18,841 nucleotides of DNA, taken from an uncultured Ideonella sp. (GTDB lineage Bacteria > Pseudomonadota > Gammaproteobacteria > Burkholderiales > Burkholderiaceae). The stretch covers positions 1 through 18,841 of the forward strand of contig CAMLGG010000085.1 in NCBI GenBank assembly GCA_946479475.1, in the 5' to 3' direction. Below, piece after piece: positions 1 through 7,295 of the stretch. The notes below the pieces were generated by a model. It had not been told where the DNA came from. It did no database searches and saw only the letters and a program-made list of their open reading frames with translations. The first letter of the stretch is position 1. The number at the start of each line of letters is the position of its first letter. The translations under genes and the position numbers were made by a program.

Positions 1-726
1 CAGGCAGCAGTCGATCGCCGACGGCGTGGTGCCCCAGTCCTCGTGCAGCTTCAGGCCGATCGCGCCGGCCTCGATCTGCTGGCGCAGGGCCTGCGGCTGG
101 CTGGCGTTGCCCTTGCCGAGGAAGCCCAGGTTCATCGGGAAGGCATCGGCGGCGAGTAGCATGCGCTCGATGTTCTCGGGGCCGGGCGTGCAGGTGGTGG
201 CGAAGGTGCCGGTCGCGGGGCCGGTGCCGCCGCCCAGCATCGTCGTGACGCCGGAGGCCAACGCCTCCTCGATCTGCTGCGGGCAGATGAAATGGATGTG
301 GCTGTCGATGCCGCCGGCGGTGACGACCATCCCCTCGCCGGCGATGATCTCGGTGCCGGGCCCGATCACGATGTCCACGCCCGGCTGCACGTCGGGGTTG
401 CCGGCCTTGCCGATGGCGGCGATGCGCGAGCCCTTGATGCCGATGTCGGCCTTGACGATGCCCCAGTGGTCGAGGATGAGCGCGTTGGTGACCACGCAGT
501 CCATCGCCTCGCCGGGCCCCGGGCCGTTCGGGCGCTGGCTCTGGCCCATGCCGTCGCGGATGGTCTTGCCGCCGCCGAACTTGACCTCCTCGCCGTAGCC
601 GCCGGCCCTGAGCGTCAGGTCCTGCTCGACCTCGATCACCAGGCCGGTGTCGGCCAGGCGCAGCCGGTCGCCCACGGTGGGGCCGTACATCTCGGCGTAG
701 GCACGCCGTCCAATGCTTGCCGCCAT
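1..726 (-). CDS. ureC: Urease subunit alpha, N-terminal 242 residues (cut by window edge)
   Basis: This is the catalytic subunit of urease, which hydrolyses urea to ammonia and carbamate in the cytoplasm at a di-nickel site. The minus-strand reading opens [20 protein letters not shown], the typical UreC start, and runs off the left edge; the full protein is normally about 570 residues. Visible active-site elements are the His-Ile-His pair at H143/H145 within GGIDSHIHF, and the lysine that becomes carbamylated to bridge the nickels, K226, in GLKLHEDWG with H228. These correspond to H134, H136, K217 and H219 of the Klebsiella enzyme with a constant offset of nine. The start ATG shares one base with the ureB stop codon (TGATG), so translation is probably coupled. 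No frameshift or missing residue is seen in the visible part. Confidence 0.97.
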   Translation of the reverse strand, partial: MAASIGRRAYAEMYGPTVGDRLRLADTGLVIEVEQDLTLRAGGYGEEVKFGGGKTIRDGMGQSQRPNGPGPGEAMDCVVTNALILDHWGIVKADIGIKGSRIAAIGKAGNPDVQPGVDIVIGPGTEIIAGEGMVVTAGGIDSHIHFICPQQIEEALASGVTTMLGGGTGPATGTFATTCTPGPENIERMLLAADAFPMNLGFLGKGNASQPQALRQQIEAGAIGLKLHEDWGTTPSAIDCCL

Positions 727-1031
727 CAGAGCTTTCCTTGCACCAGGCCACGGAAGCCGAAGACCGCGCGGTCCCCGGCGAAATCGACCAGCTCGACCGT
801 GCGCTGCTGGCCCGGCTCGAAACGCACCGCGGTGCCTGAAGGGATGTTCAGCCGCATGCCGCTGGCGGCCTCGCGGTCGAAGCGCAGGCCGGCGTTGGTC
901 TCGGCGAAGTGGTAGTGCGAGCCGACCTGGATCGGCCGGTCGCTGGCGTTCTCGACCACCACGGTGGTGGTCCGGCGGCCGGGGTTCAGGGGCAGCTCGC
1001 CCGCTTCGGTGAGGAGTTCTCCGGGGATCAT
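726..1031 (-). CDS. ureB: Urease subunit beta
   Basis: A small structural subunit of urease, 101 residues, the normal length for a free-standing UreB. It opens [19 protein letters not shown] and contains the conserved [21 protein letters not shown] stretch followed by [13 protein letters not shown] and a terminal [10 protein letters not shown], all characteristic of the family. It lies between ureA (13 bp upstream) and ureC (one-base overlap), so the three genes form one operon. The subunits are separate, as in Klebsiella and most proteobacteria, and not fused as in Helicobacter. UreB packs against UreC and helps shape the active-site entrance. Nothing unusual is seen. Confidence 0.97.
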   Translation of the reverse strand: MIPGELLTEAGELPLNPGRRTTTVVVENASDRPIQVGSHYHFAETNAGLRFDREAASGMRLNIPSGTAVRFEPGQQRTVELVDFAGDRAVFGFRGLVQGKL

Positions 1032-1044
1032 CGTGCCGCCTTGC

Positions 1045-1347
<303 letters not shown>

Positions 1348-1398
1348 CGCATCTCTTTCGGGGCCGGCGGGCCAGCGCCGCGGCGGAGCACAGTATCC

Positions 1399-1414
1399 TG
1401 CAAGCCCGATGCCA
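1399..1414 (-). promoter_or_regulatory. Sigma-54 (RpoN) promoter match upstream of ureA
   Basis: On the minus strand the bases read TGGCATCGGGCTTGCA. Against the RpoN consensus TGGCACG-N4-TTGCW this has the GG and GC elements at exactly N10 spacing and differs only at two positions of the -24 element. It would place the transcription start about 40 nt before the ureA ATG, with correct orientation. RpoN control of urease by nitrogen status through NtrC is well known in other proteobacteria. I see no full NtrC site (TGCACC-N5-GGTGCA) in the short spacer, only an imperfect resemblance near 1433-1449. Confidence 0.6.
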
Positions 1415-1475
1415 GGCGAGGGGAACCCGTCCGGCACCGGATGGTCACAGACGAGCCCGGATAATCCCTCCCGTG

Positions 1476-2021
1476 ATGCGCCACCGACTCCTCCTGCCCG
1501 CCGTCGCCGCCCTGGCCCTCGCAGCTGCCGGCTGCACGAGCAACCCGGCCAAGGTCAAGGTCTACCAGAGCGAGGACTTCGAATCGAACGAAGTCTTCTC
1601 GCGCCTGTTCGACGCGCCGCCGGGCGAGACCTGCGAGGCGGCGCGGCGCGCGCTGTTGAGCCAGGGCTACCTGGTCTCGGTGAACAAGCCGGAGGCGATC
1701 GACGGCACCAAGAGCTTCCAGCCCGAGGGCGACGTGCACGTGCAGATCGAGTTCCACGTCGTCTGCGCGCCGGAGGGCAACGGCGGCAAGGTGGCCACGG
1801 CGTTCGTCAGCGCGCTGCAGGATCGGTACGCGCTGAAGAAGAGCCCCAACTCGGCCAGCGTCGGCGTCGCGGCGATCGGGTCGCTGTCGATCCCGTTCAC
1901 CGCCAGCGACGATTCGATGGTCAAGGTCGCGAGCGAGACCATCCCGGCGGGCCCCTTCTACGACCGCTTCTTCAGCCTCATGCAGCGCTTCCTGCGCGAG
2001 CAGACGGCGGCGGCCGAGTAG
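1476..2021 (+). CDS. Putative lipoprotein, DUF2242-like
   Basis: A predicted envelope lipoprotein of 181 residues from ATG 1476; a GTG immediately before it (1473) is an alternative start. The N-terminus is [20 protein letters not shown], a short basic head, a hydrophobic run and a lipobox-like AAGC, predicting lipidation of the cysteine. The mature part contains [58 protein letters not shown] and [16 protein letters not shown], a pattern I associate with DUF2242 lipoproteins of betaproteobacteria. That assignment comes from memory of the family and its function is not known. There is no clear ribosome site; a GATAAT at 1460-1465 could serve as a -10 box giving a nearly leaderless transcript, but I find no matching -35. 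It is divergent from ureA and not obviously linked to urease. Confidence 0.8.
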   Translation: MRHRLLLPAVAALALAAAGCTSNPAKVKVYQSEDFESNEVFSRLFDAPPGETCEAARRALLSQGYLVSVNKPEAIDGTKSFQPEGDVHVQIEFHVVCAPEGNGGKVATAFVSALQDRYALKKSPNSASVGVAAIGSLSIPFTASDDSMVKVASETIPAGPFYDRFFSLMQRFLREQTAAAE

Positions 2022-2142
2022 GGCGCCCTCCGGCGGCGCGGCCCAGGCGGCCGGGCGCCGATCACCCGCCGCCGTCAAGGCTGGCGCCCGTTGCACGCAG
2101 CTCCCTGCACCGTCAGGGAATACCCGCGTTCGCCCACTTGAT

Positions 2143-2200
2143 GCTTGGCAAGCGGAAAATGCAAACGTACACTGACGATCTCTTAGCGCGCGCTTGCCAA
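2143..2200. repeat. Paired 10-bp inverted repeat bracketing the hppD promoter (candidate operators)
   Basis: TTGGCAAGCG (2145-2154) and CGCTTGCCAA (2191-2200) are perfect reverse complements with 36 bp between them. The left copy is also internally symmetric as GCTTGGCAAGC (2143-2153), and the right copy is nearly so. The left copy covers the -35 box and the right copy lies just after the predicted start site. This fits two binding sites of one dimeric repressor or activator of tyrosine/homogentisate catabolism. No regulator gene is adjacent, so the protein is unknown. Confidence 0.5.
2145..2173 (+). promoter_or_regulatory. Sigma-70-type promoter for the hppD operon
   Basis: A -35 box TTGGCA (2145-2150, five of six to consensus) is followed after exactly 17 bp by a -10 box TACACT (2168-2173, four of six). 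The transcription start would be near 2180. The -35 box sits inside the left arm of a 10-bp inverted repeat, suggesting regulator control. Confidence 0.55.
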
Positions 2201-2337
2201 CGGCCCACTTCATGACCACGACGGTCTATCAGCTCGTCATCGGCGACCACCTCGCCCGCAGCGTGCGCGGCGTACCCTGTGCTCCACCGGCCCGGGCCAT
2301 CGATACCCCTTCCTTCATCGATGACCGTGACCACACC

Positions 2338-2343
2338 AAGGAG
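2338..2343 (+). promoter_or_regulatory. Ribosome binding site that fixes the hppD start
   Basis: AAGGAG lies 7 nt before ATG 2351. It selects this ATG over an in-frame alternative start at 2279, which would add 24 residues without family similarity. Confidence 0.75.
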
Positions 2344-2350
2344 CACAACC

Positions 2351-3427
<1,077 letters not shown>

Positions 3428-3438
3428 AGGAGTTCCTC

Positions 3439-3990
3439 ATGAAAATCGAGAAGATCCACCACGTTGCCTACCGTTGCAAGGACGCGAAGGAGACGGTGCT
3501 GTGGTATCAGAAGATGCTGAAGATGGATTTCGTGCTGGCCATCGCGGAGGACCACGTCCCCTCGACCAAGGCGCCCGATCCGTACATGCACGTGTTCCTC
3601 GACGCCGGCATGGGCAACGTGCTGGCCTTCTTCGAGCTGCCCACCCAGCCGCCGATGGGGCGTGACCCCAACACGCCGGAGTGGGTGCAGCACATCGCCT
3701 TTCGCGTGAAGGATCGCGCCGAGCTGCTCGAGTTCAAGCAGCACCTGGAGGCCGAGGGCGTCGAGGTGCTGGGCGTCACCGACCACGGCATCTTCCACTC
3801 GATCTACTTCTTCGATCCCAACGGCCACCGGGTCGAGCTGGCCTGTCCGGATCCCGCCGAGCAGGCCCAGCTCAAGCAGCTGGATGCGGTGAAGTGGGAG
3901 ATGCTGGAGGAGTGGTCGCGCACCCGCCGCGCGCCCAAGCATGCGGCCTTCCTGCACAGCAAGGAGTTCGAAGGGATGGCGAAGACGTGA
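3439..3990 (+). CDS. VOC-family metalloprotein (glyoxalase-like) in the hppD-fahA operon
   Basis: A 183-residue single-chain protein of the vicinal oxygen chelate superfamily. It has two beta-alpha-beta-beta-beta modules, one beginning KIEKIHHVAYRCKD and the other WVQHIAFRVKD. Likely metal ligands follow the glyoxalase I order His/Glu/His/Glu: H8, E66 (FFEL), H85 (QHIAF) and E133 (RVEL). The C-terminal 45 residues after the fold are charged and helical. A strong AAGGAG sits 6 nt before the ATG and overlaps the hppD stop, and the gene's TGA overlaps the next start as GTGA, so translation is coupled both ways. Substrate is unknown. Position suggests a step or repair function in homogentisate metabolism, but it is too short and of the wrong fold to be the usual homogentisate dioxygenase (a cupin of about 430 residues). 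Confidence 0.85.
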   Translation: MKIEKIHHVAYRCKDAKETVLWYQKMLKMDFVLAIAEDHVPSTKAPDPYMHVFLDAGMGNVLAFFELPTQPPMGRDPNTPEWVQHIAFRVKDRAELLEFKQHLEAEGVEVLGVTDHGIFHSIYFFDPNGHRVELACPDPAEQAQLKQLDAVKWEMLEEWSRTRRAPKHAAFLHSKEFEGMAKT

Positions 3991-5285
3991 GCCGCCTGGA
4001 CGACACCCTCGACCCCTCGCTGAGAAGCTGGGTCGAGTCGGCCAACGAGCCCCTGGCCGACTTCCCCGTGCAGAACCTGCCGTTCGGGCGCTTCCGCACG
4101 TCGGCCGGGAGCGCATGGCGCCTGGGCGCCGCGATCGGCGACCAGGTGCTGGACCTGCAGGCCGCCGGCCTGGTCGACACGAACGACATGAACGCGCTGA
4201 TGGCCCGCGGGCCGGAGGCGCGGCGCGCGCTCAGGGTCGCCTTGTCGGAGGGCCTGCGCGCCGGCTCGCCTGTGCAGGCGCGCTGGAAGGAGCACCTGCA
4301 TCCCCAAGCCGTCGTCGAGCTGGGCGTGCCATGCGAGATCGGCGACTACACCGACTTCTACACCAGCATCCACCACGCGACCACCGTCGGCCGGCAGTTC
4401 CGCCCCGACAACCCGCTGCTGCCGAACTACCGTTGGGTGCCGATCGGCTACCACGGCCGCTCCTCGACCATTGGCGCCAGCGGCCAGTCCTTCCCGCGGC
4501 CCTGGGGCCAGACGCGCCCGGCAACGGCGCCCGAGGGCAGCCCGCCGAACTTCGGCCCTTGCCGGCGCCTGGACTACGAGCTGGAGCTCGGAGTGTTCAT
4601 CGGTACGGGCAACCGGCAAGGCGTGCCGGTGACCATGGCGCAGGCGGAGGAGCACGTCTTCGGCCTGGCGCTGTTCAACGACTGGAGCGCGCGCGACATC
4701 CAGGGCTGGGAGTACCAGCCGCTGGGGCCCTTCCTGTCGAAGAACTTCGCCAGCACGCTGTCGCCCTGGATCGTCACGATGGAGGCGCTGGCACCTTTTC
4801 GCCGGCCCTTCCACCGGCCCGACGGTGATCCGCAGCCGCTGCCCTACCTCGACTCGGCCGCCAACCGCGAGCACGGCGCGATCGAGATCCAGCTGGAGGT
4901 CTGGCTGCAGACCACGGCCATGCGTCAAGCCGGCCATCCCGGCGACTGCATCTCGCGCTCCAACTACGCGGATGCGTACTGGACGGTGGCCCAGCTGGTG
5001 GCGCACCACACGGTCAACGGCTGCGCCCTGCGGCCGGGCGACCTGTTCGGAACCGGCACGCTCTCGGGACCGGCCCCCGAGCAGGGCGGCTCCCTGCTGG
5101 AGCTCTCGGCCGGCGGCAAGCAGCCGCTGACGCTTTCGAGCGGCGAGCAGCGCAGCTTCCTCGAGGACGGCGACGCCGTCATCCTCAAGGCCTATTGCGA
5201 GCGCGCCGGCACCCGCCGCATCGGCTTCGGCGAGTGCCGGGGCACCGTGCTGCCGGCAGCCGCTTACGCGGCGTCGGAGCGGTAG
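3987..5285 (+). CDS. fahA: Fumarylacetoacetase
   Basis: Hydrolyses fumarylacetoacetate to fumarate and acetoacetate, the last step of tyrosine degradation. From a GTG start overlapping the previous stop (GTGA) it is 432 residues, normal for the family. An N-terminal SH3-like domain (FPVQNLPFGRF, GAAIGDQVLDL) precedes the catalytic FAH domain. Recognisable active-site segments are DYTDFYTSIHHATTVGRQFR (metal-ligand Asp and the general-base His), YHGRSSTI, the ELELGVFIG pair of acidic ligands, and FNDWSARDIQGWEYQPLGPF followed by LSKNF with the conserved Asp and Lys. The C-terminal GDLFGTGTLSGP and GFGECRGTVLPA are also typical. Open frame continues upstream of the GTG but is antiparallel to nothing real and overlaps the VOC gene. 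It is the last operon gene; no homogentisate dioxygenase or maleylacetoacetate isomerase is adjacent. Confidence 0.96.
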   Translation: MSRLDDTLDPSLRSWVESANEPLADFPVQNLPFGRFRTSAGSAWRLGAAIGDQVLDLQAAGLVDTNDMNALMARGPEARRALRVALSEGLRAGSPVQARWKEHLHPQAVVELGVPCEIGDYTDFYTSIHHATTVGRQFRPDNPLLPNYRWVPIGYHGRSSTIGASGQSFPRPWGQTRPATAPEGSPPNFGPCRRLDYELELGVFIGTGNRQGVPVTMAQAEEHVFGLALFNDWSARDIQGWEYQPLGPFLSKNFASTLSPWIVTMEALAPFRRPFHRPDGDPQPLPYLDSAANREHGAIEIQLEVWLQTTAMRQAGHPGDCISRSNYADAYWTVAQLVAHHTVNGCALRPGDLFGTGTLSGPAPEQGGSLLELSAGGKQPLTLSSGEQRSFLEDGDAVILKAYCERAGTRRIGFGECRGTVLPAAAYAASER

Positions 5286-5349
5286 CAGCTGCTGCCGCTC
5301 CTCCTTTGCAGCCTTCCGTCGGCTCGGGGGAGTGGGTCAACCCCTCCCG

Positions 5350-5370
5350 GCCCTCCTCCGCGAGGAGGGC
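5350..5370. terminator. Perfect hairpin between convergent genes (terminator-like)
   Basis: GCCCTCCTC (5350-5358), a CGC loop and GAGGAGGGC (5362-5370) form a perfect 9-bp stem. It sits between the ends of fahA (plus) and the minus-strand gene ending at 5397, so it could serve both. There is no T-run on either side, so efficient intrinsic termination is uncertain. Confidence 0.45.
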
Positions 5371-5396
5371 TCCAGTCAGTTCGACGAGGGCACGGC

Positions 5397-6017
5397 TCAG
5401 GCACGCGCAGCGCTGGCGCGGGCAGATCCGCGGCCCGCACCGCGCGAGGCGGCGCGAGCGGGCGGCTCGGCCATCGCCGCCTTGAGCTCGCGGCCCGCCG
5501 CACGCATGGCGCGGGTGGTCGCCGTCTCGTAGGCAGCCACGGCCTTCTCGCGCAGCTCCACCGCCTTGGCCAGCGCCTGCTGGAAGCGCTCGGGCGTGTA
5601 GGTGTTCTCGGTGCCGATGTAGACGTTCACCCGCCGCGCCGGCTGGCCATAGCGGGGCAGCAGGACGGCGAGGCTGCAGTCGCGCACGCGCCCGCCGCGG
5701 CGCTGCCGCACGATGGGGCCGGAAATGCCGACCGGCAGGTCGCTGGTCTTGTTGTGGTTGGGCCTTTGCTGCAGGCGCGAGGGGGCCGGGAGCTTGGCGA
5801 TGCGGCGCACGAGCTCCTTCGTGGCCGCCTCCAGGGCGGCGGCGGCGCCGCTGCCGTCGTTGGTGTGGTCGGAGAACAGCTTGGTGCCGCCGTAGCGCAG
5901 CTGCCAGCCGTGGGTCGCAAGATGGTCGATGCGCTGGATGTTCTGCGGCACCTTGAACTTGTGACCGCTGAAGATGACGACGTCGCGGTATTTCATTGAG
6001 GATCCTCGATACAACAT
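5397..6017 (-). CDS. Hypothetical protein, AP2-like DNA-binding fold with basic Ala/Arg tail
   Basis: A 206-residue protein from ATG 6017; a second start at ATG 5996 gives 199 residues opening MKYRDVVIFSGHKFKVP. The 6017 start has GGGAGG with 6-nt spacing, while the 5996 start has GAGG with 7-nt spacing inside a palindrome, so both are possible. The core reads HGWQLRYGGTKLFSD, then NHNKTSDLPVGISGPIV, a strand-rich stretch, and NVYIGTENTYTPERFQQALA followed by a helix. The three-strand-plus-helix order around IGTENTYT resembles AP2/ERF-type domains, a weak match made by eye. The last 35 residues are Ala/Arg-rich (PPARAASRGAGRGSARASA), like nucleoid-associated or histone-H1-like tails. It diverges from rdgC. 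Role unknown; DNA binding is a guess from fold and tail. Confidence 0.75.
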   Translation of the reverse strand: MLYRGSSMKYRDVVIFSGHKFKVPQNIQRIDHLATHGWQLRYGGTKLFSDHTNDGSGAAAALEAATKELVRRIAKLPAPSRLQQRPNHNKTSDLPVGISGPIVRQRRGGRVRDCSLAVLLPRYGQPARRVNVYIGTENTYTPERFQQALAKAVELREKAVAAYETATTRAMRAAGRELKAAMAEPPARAASRGAGRGSARASAARA

Positions 6018-6030
6018 GATGAACCTCCCG
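5998..6030 (-). promoter_or_regulatory. Two alternative ribosome sites for the AP2-like gene
   Basis: On the minus strand GGGAGG (within 6024-6030) serves ATG 6017, and GAGG (in 6004-6007) serves ATG 5996. The second lies in a perfect 10-bp palindrome GAGGATCCTC (5998-6007), which could fold and hide it in the mRNA. The upstream site is unobstructed, so I favour the longer protein. Confidence 0.4.
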
Positions 6031-6185
6031 AGGGGTTGGAGGAGTGTAGCCACCTAACGGTGCACTGTGGAGGCAAGGGGAAATGGGCCTGGTGCATTGA
6101 ACATGGGGGGTAGGTACGCGGCAATCCCCGTGCCCGGGTACCGGGGAGGGGCATGGCGCCCCGATTGACGGACAATTCCTCCATC

Positions 6186-6206
6186 GGGCCGCCTTCGGCC
6201 CGTTTT
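6186..6206 (+). terminator. Terminator-like hairpin upstream of rdgC
   Basis: GGGCCG (6186-6191), loop CCTT, CGGCCC (6196-6201) and then GTTTT form a short intrinsic-terminator pattern reading rightwards. The nearest plus-strand gene before it, fahA, ends 900 bp earlier and already has its own hairpin. The element may therefore end a short transcript from the spacer, or act as an attenuator in the rdgC leader. Confidence 0.45.
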
Positions 6207-6221
6207 GTCGTGTGACACGAC
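6207..6221. promoter_or_regulatory. Perfect dyad just before rdgC (candidate operator)
   Basis: GTCGTG-TGA-CACGAC is a perfect 6-bp inverted repeat with a 3-bp spacer. It starts directly after the hairpin's T-run and ends 9 bp before the rdgC ribosome site. It may be a protein-binding site or a second RNA hairpin controlling rdgC. No regulator is identified. Confidence 0.35.
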
Positions 6222-6230
6222 GTTTGGTGC

Positions 6231-6237
6231 AAGGAGG
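6231..6237 (+). promoter_or_regulatory. Ribosome binding site that fixes a GTG start for rdgC
   Basis: AAGGAGG is 6 nt before GTG 6244 but 18 nt before the ATG at 6256 that begins the family's usual MFKNL. Spacing favours the GTG and a four-residue extension. Confidence 0.6.
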
Positions 6238-6243
6238 GGCCGC

Positions 6244-7188
6244 GTGGCCTTGTTGATGTTCAAGAACCTCGTGGTCTACCGCGTCAGCGGCACCGCGGGA
6301 GAACCCTGGCCGGCGACGCTGGCCGAAGTGGAGGCGGGCCTGGACAAGGCGCGCTTCGTTCCCTGTGCGCCCACGCAGCCGCTTTCGGCCGGCTGGGTGC
6401 CTCCGCGCGAGCCCTCGGGCGATGCCCAGCCCGGCGCCGCCCCGCTGGTGGAGTCGGTGGGCGGACAGTGGCTGATGCGCCTGATGATCGAGCAGAAGGT
6501 GCTGCCTTCGTCAGTGGTCAAGCGCCGTGTCGAGGAACTGGCGAGGCAGGCGGAGGCCGCCACCGGCCGCAAGCCGGGCAAGCGGCAGGCCAAGGAGTTG
6601 AAGGAGGAGGCGGTGCTCGCGCTGCTGCCGCAGGCCTTCACCAAGCAGGCCTCGGTCAACCTCTGGCTCGACCCGAAGGCGGCGCTGCTGATGGTGGATG
6701 CGGGCAGCGCCAAGCGCGCGGAAGAGGCCGCCACCCTGCTGGTCAAGTCGCAGGAGGGCCTCGCGCTGCGCCTGGTGCAGACGGCGCTTTCGCCGGCCGC
6801 GGCCATGACGGCCTGGCTGTCGCAGGGCGAGGCGCCCGCAGGCTTCAGCGTCGACCGCGAGTGCGAGCTGAAGTCGGCCGACGAGATGAAGTCGGTGGTC
6901 CGCTATGCCCGCCATCCGCTGGACACCGAGGAGGTCCGCGCCCACGTGCAGGCCGGCGGCAAGCAGCCGACCCGGCTCGCGATGACGTGGAAGGGGCGAG
7001 TATCCTTCGTGCTGACCGACAGCCTTCAGATCAAGAAGCTGAGCGTCGACGACGGCCTGTTCGACGCCGGCAGCCCGCGCGGCGGGGACGAAGGCTTCGA
7101 CGCGGATGCCGCCATCGCGACCGGCGAGCTGCGCCAGCTCATCCCCGACCTGGTCGACGCCCTCGACGGCGAGCTGTCGCCCGCCTGA
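6244..7188 (+). CDS. rdgC: Recombination-associated protein RdgC
   Basis: RdgC is a ring-shaped, sequence-independent DNA-binding protein of the nucleoid that restrains RecA-mediated recombination. The 314-residue product (GTG start) is near the E. coli length of 303. Diagnostic segments are MFKNLVVYRV, KARFVPCAPTQPLSAGWVPP, LVESVGGQWLMRLMIEQKVL, PSSVVKRRVEELARQAEAAT, GRKPGKRQAKELKEE, DECELKS-type stretch RECELKSADEMKSVVRYARH and KQPTRLAMTWKGRVSFVLTD, ending GELRQLIPDLVDALDGE. A start at ATG 6256 would give the canonical N-terminus but is too far from the AAGGAGG. The gene stands alone, divergent from the AP2-like gene. A hairpin follows its stop codon. Confidence 0.96.
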   Translation: MALLMFKNLVVYRVSGTAGEPWPATLAEVEAGLDKARFVPCAPTQPLSAGWVPPREPSGDAQPGAAPLVESVGGQWLMRLMIEQKVLPSSVVKRRVEELARQAEAATGRKPGKRQAKELKEEAVLALLPQAFTKQASVNLWLDPKAALLMVDAGSAKRAEEAATLLVKSQEGLALRLVQTALSPAAAMTAWLSQGEAPAGFSVDRECELKSADEMKSVVRYARHPLDTEEVRAHVQAGGKQPTRLAMTWKGRVSFVLTDSLQIKKLSVDDGLFDAGSPRGGDEGFDADAAIATGELRQLIPDLVDALDGELSPA

Positions 7189-7195
7189 AGGCCCT

Positions 7196-7214
7196 CCCGG
7201 GCGAATGGCCCGGG
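7196..7214 (+). terminator. Hairpin after rdgC (weak terminator candidate)
   Basis: CCCGGGC (7196-7202), loop GAATG and GCCCGGG (7208-7214) form a perfect 7-bp GC-only stem 8 bp after the rdgC stop. Only TCTC follows, not a T-run, so intrinsic termination is uncertain. Confidence 0.4.
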
Positions 7215-7295
7215 TCTCGCCCTCCCCGGCGAACAGCCCGGATGGCGCCTGCCCGGGCACGCCGCTATCCTGCGGCCAGCCCCGCCGACCGGACC

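Larger units (their letters stand above)
2022..2350. other. Intergenic region before hppD (329 bp)
   Basis: No convincing gene lies here. Just after the lipoprotein stop are complementary arms GGCGCCC (2022-2028) and GGGCGCC (2053-2059), a GC-rich hairpin without a T-run, so only a weak terminator candidate. The middle holds the hppD promoter and its flanking inverted repeat, described separately. A 50-codon open frame starting at ATG 2212 overlaps the hppD start and lacks a ribosome site, so I do not call it. The mRNA leader from the predicted promoter to the hppD ATG would be about 170 nt, which is long, but I recognise no known riboswitch in it. Confidence 0.6.
6018..6243. other. Divergent spacer with several hairpins
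   Basis: This 226-bp spacer separates the AP2-like gene from rdgC. Besides the terminator-like element and dyad described separately, it contains GGGGC/GCCCC arms around 6147-6162 and CCCCG/CGGGG arms around 6127-6147. A TTGACG near 6164-6169 resembles a -35 box, but I find no good -10 at the right distance. No protein frame looks real here. Confidence 0.4.

Noticed and set aside
1433..1449. Possible NtrC site upstream of ureA
   Set aside because: GCACC-GGAT-GGTC has the wrong spacer length and an incomplete right half compared with TGCACC-N5-GGTGCA.
2022..2059. GC-rich hairpin after the lipoprotein gene as an intrinsic terminator
   Set aside because: It has a 7-bp stem with a 24-nt loop and no T-run, so it is too weak to call as a separate feature in this GC-rich DNA.
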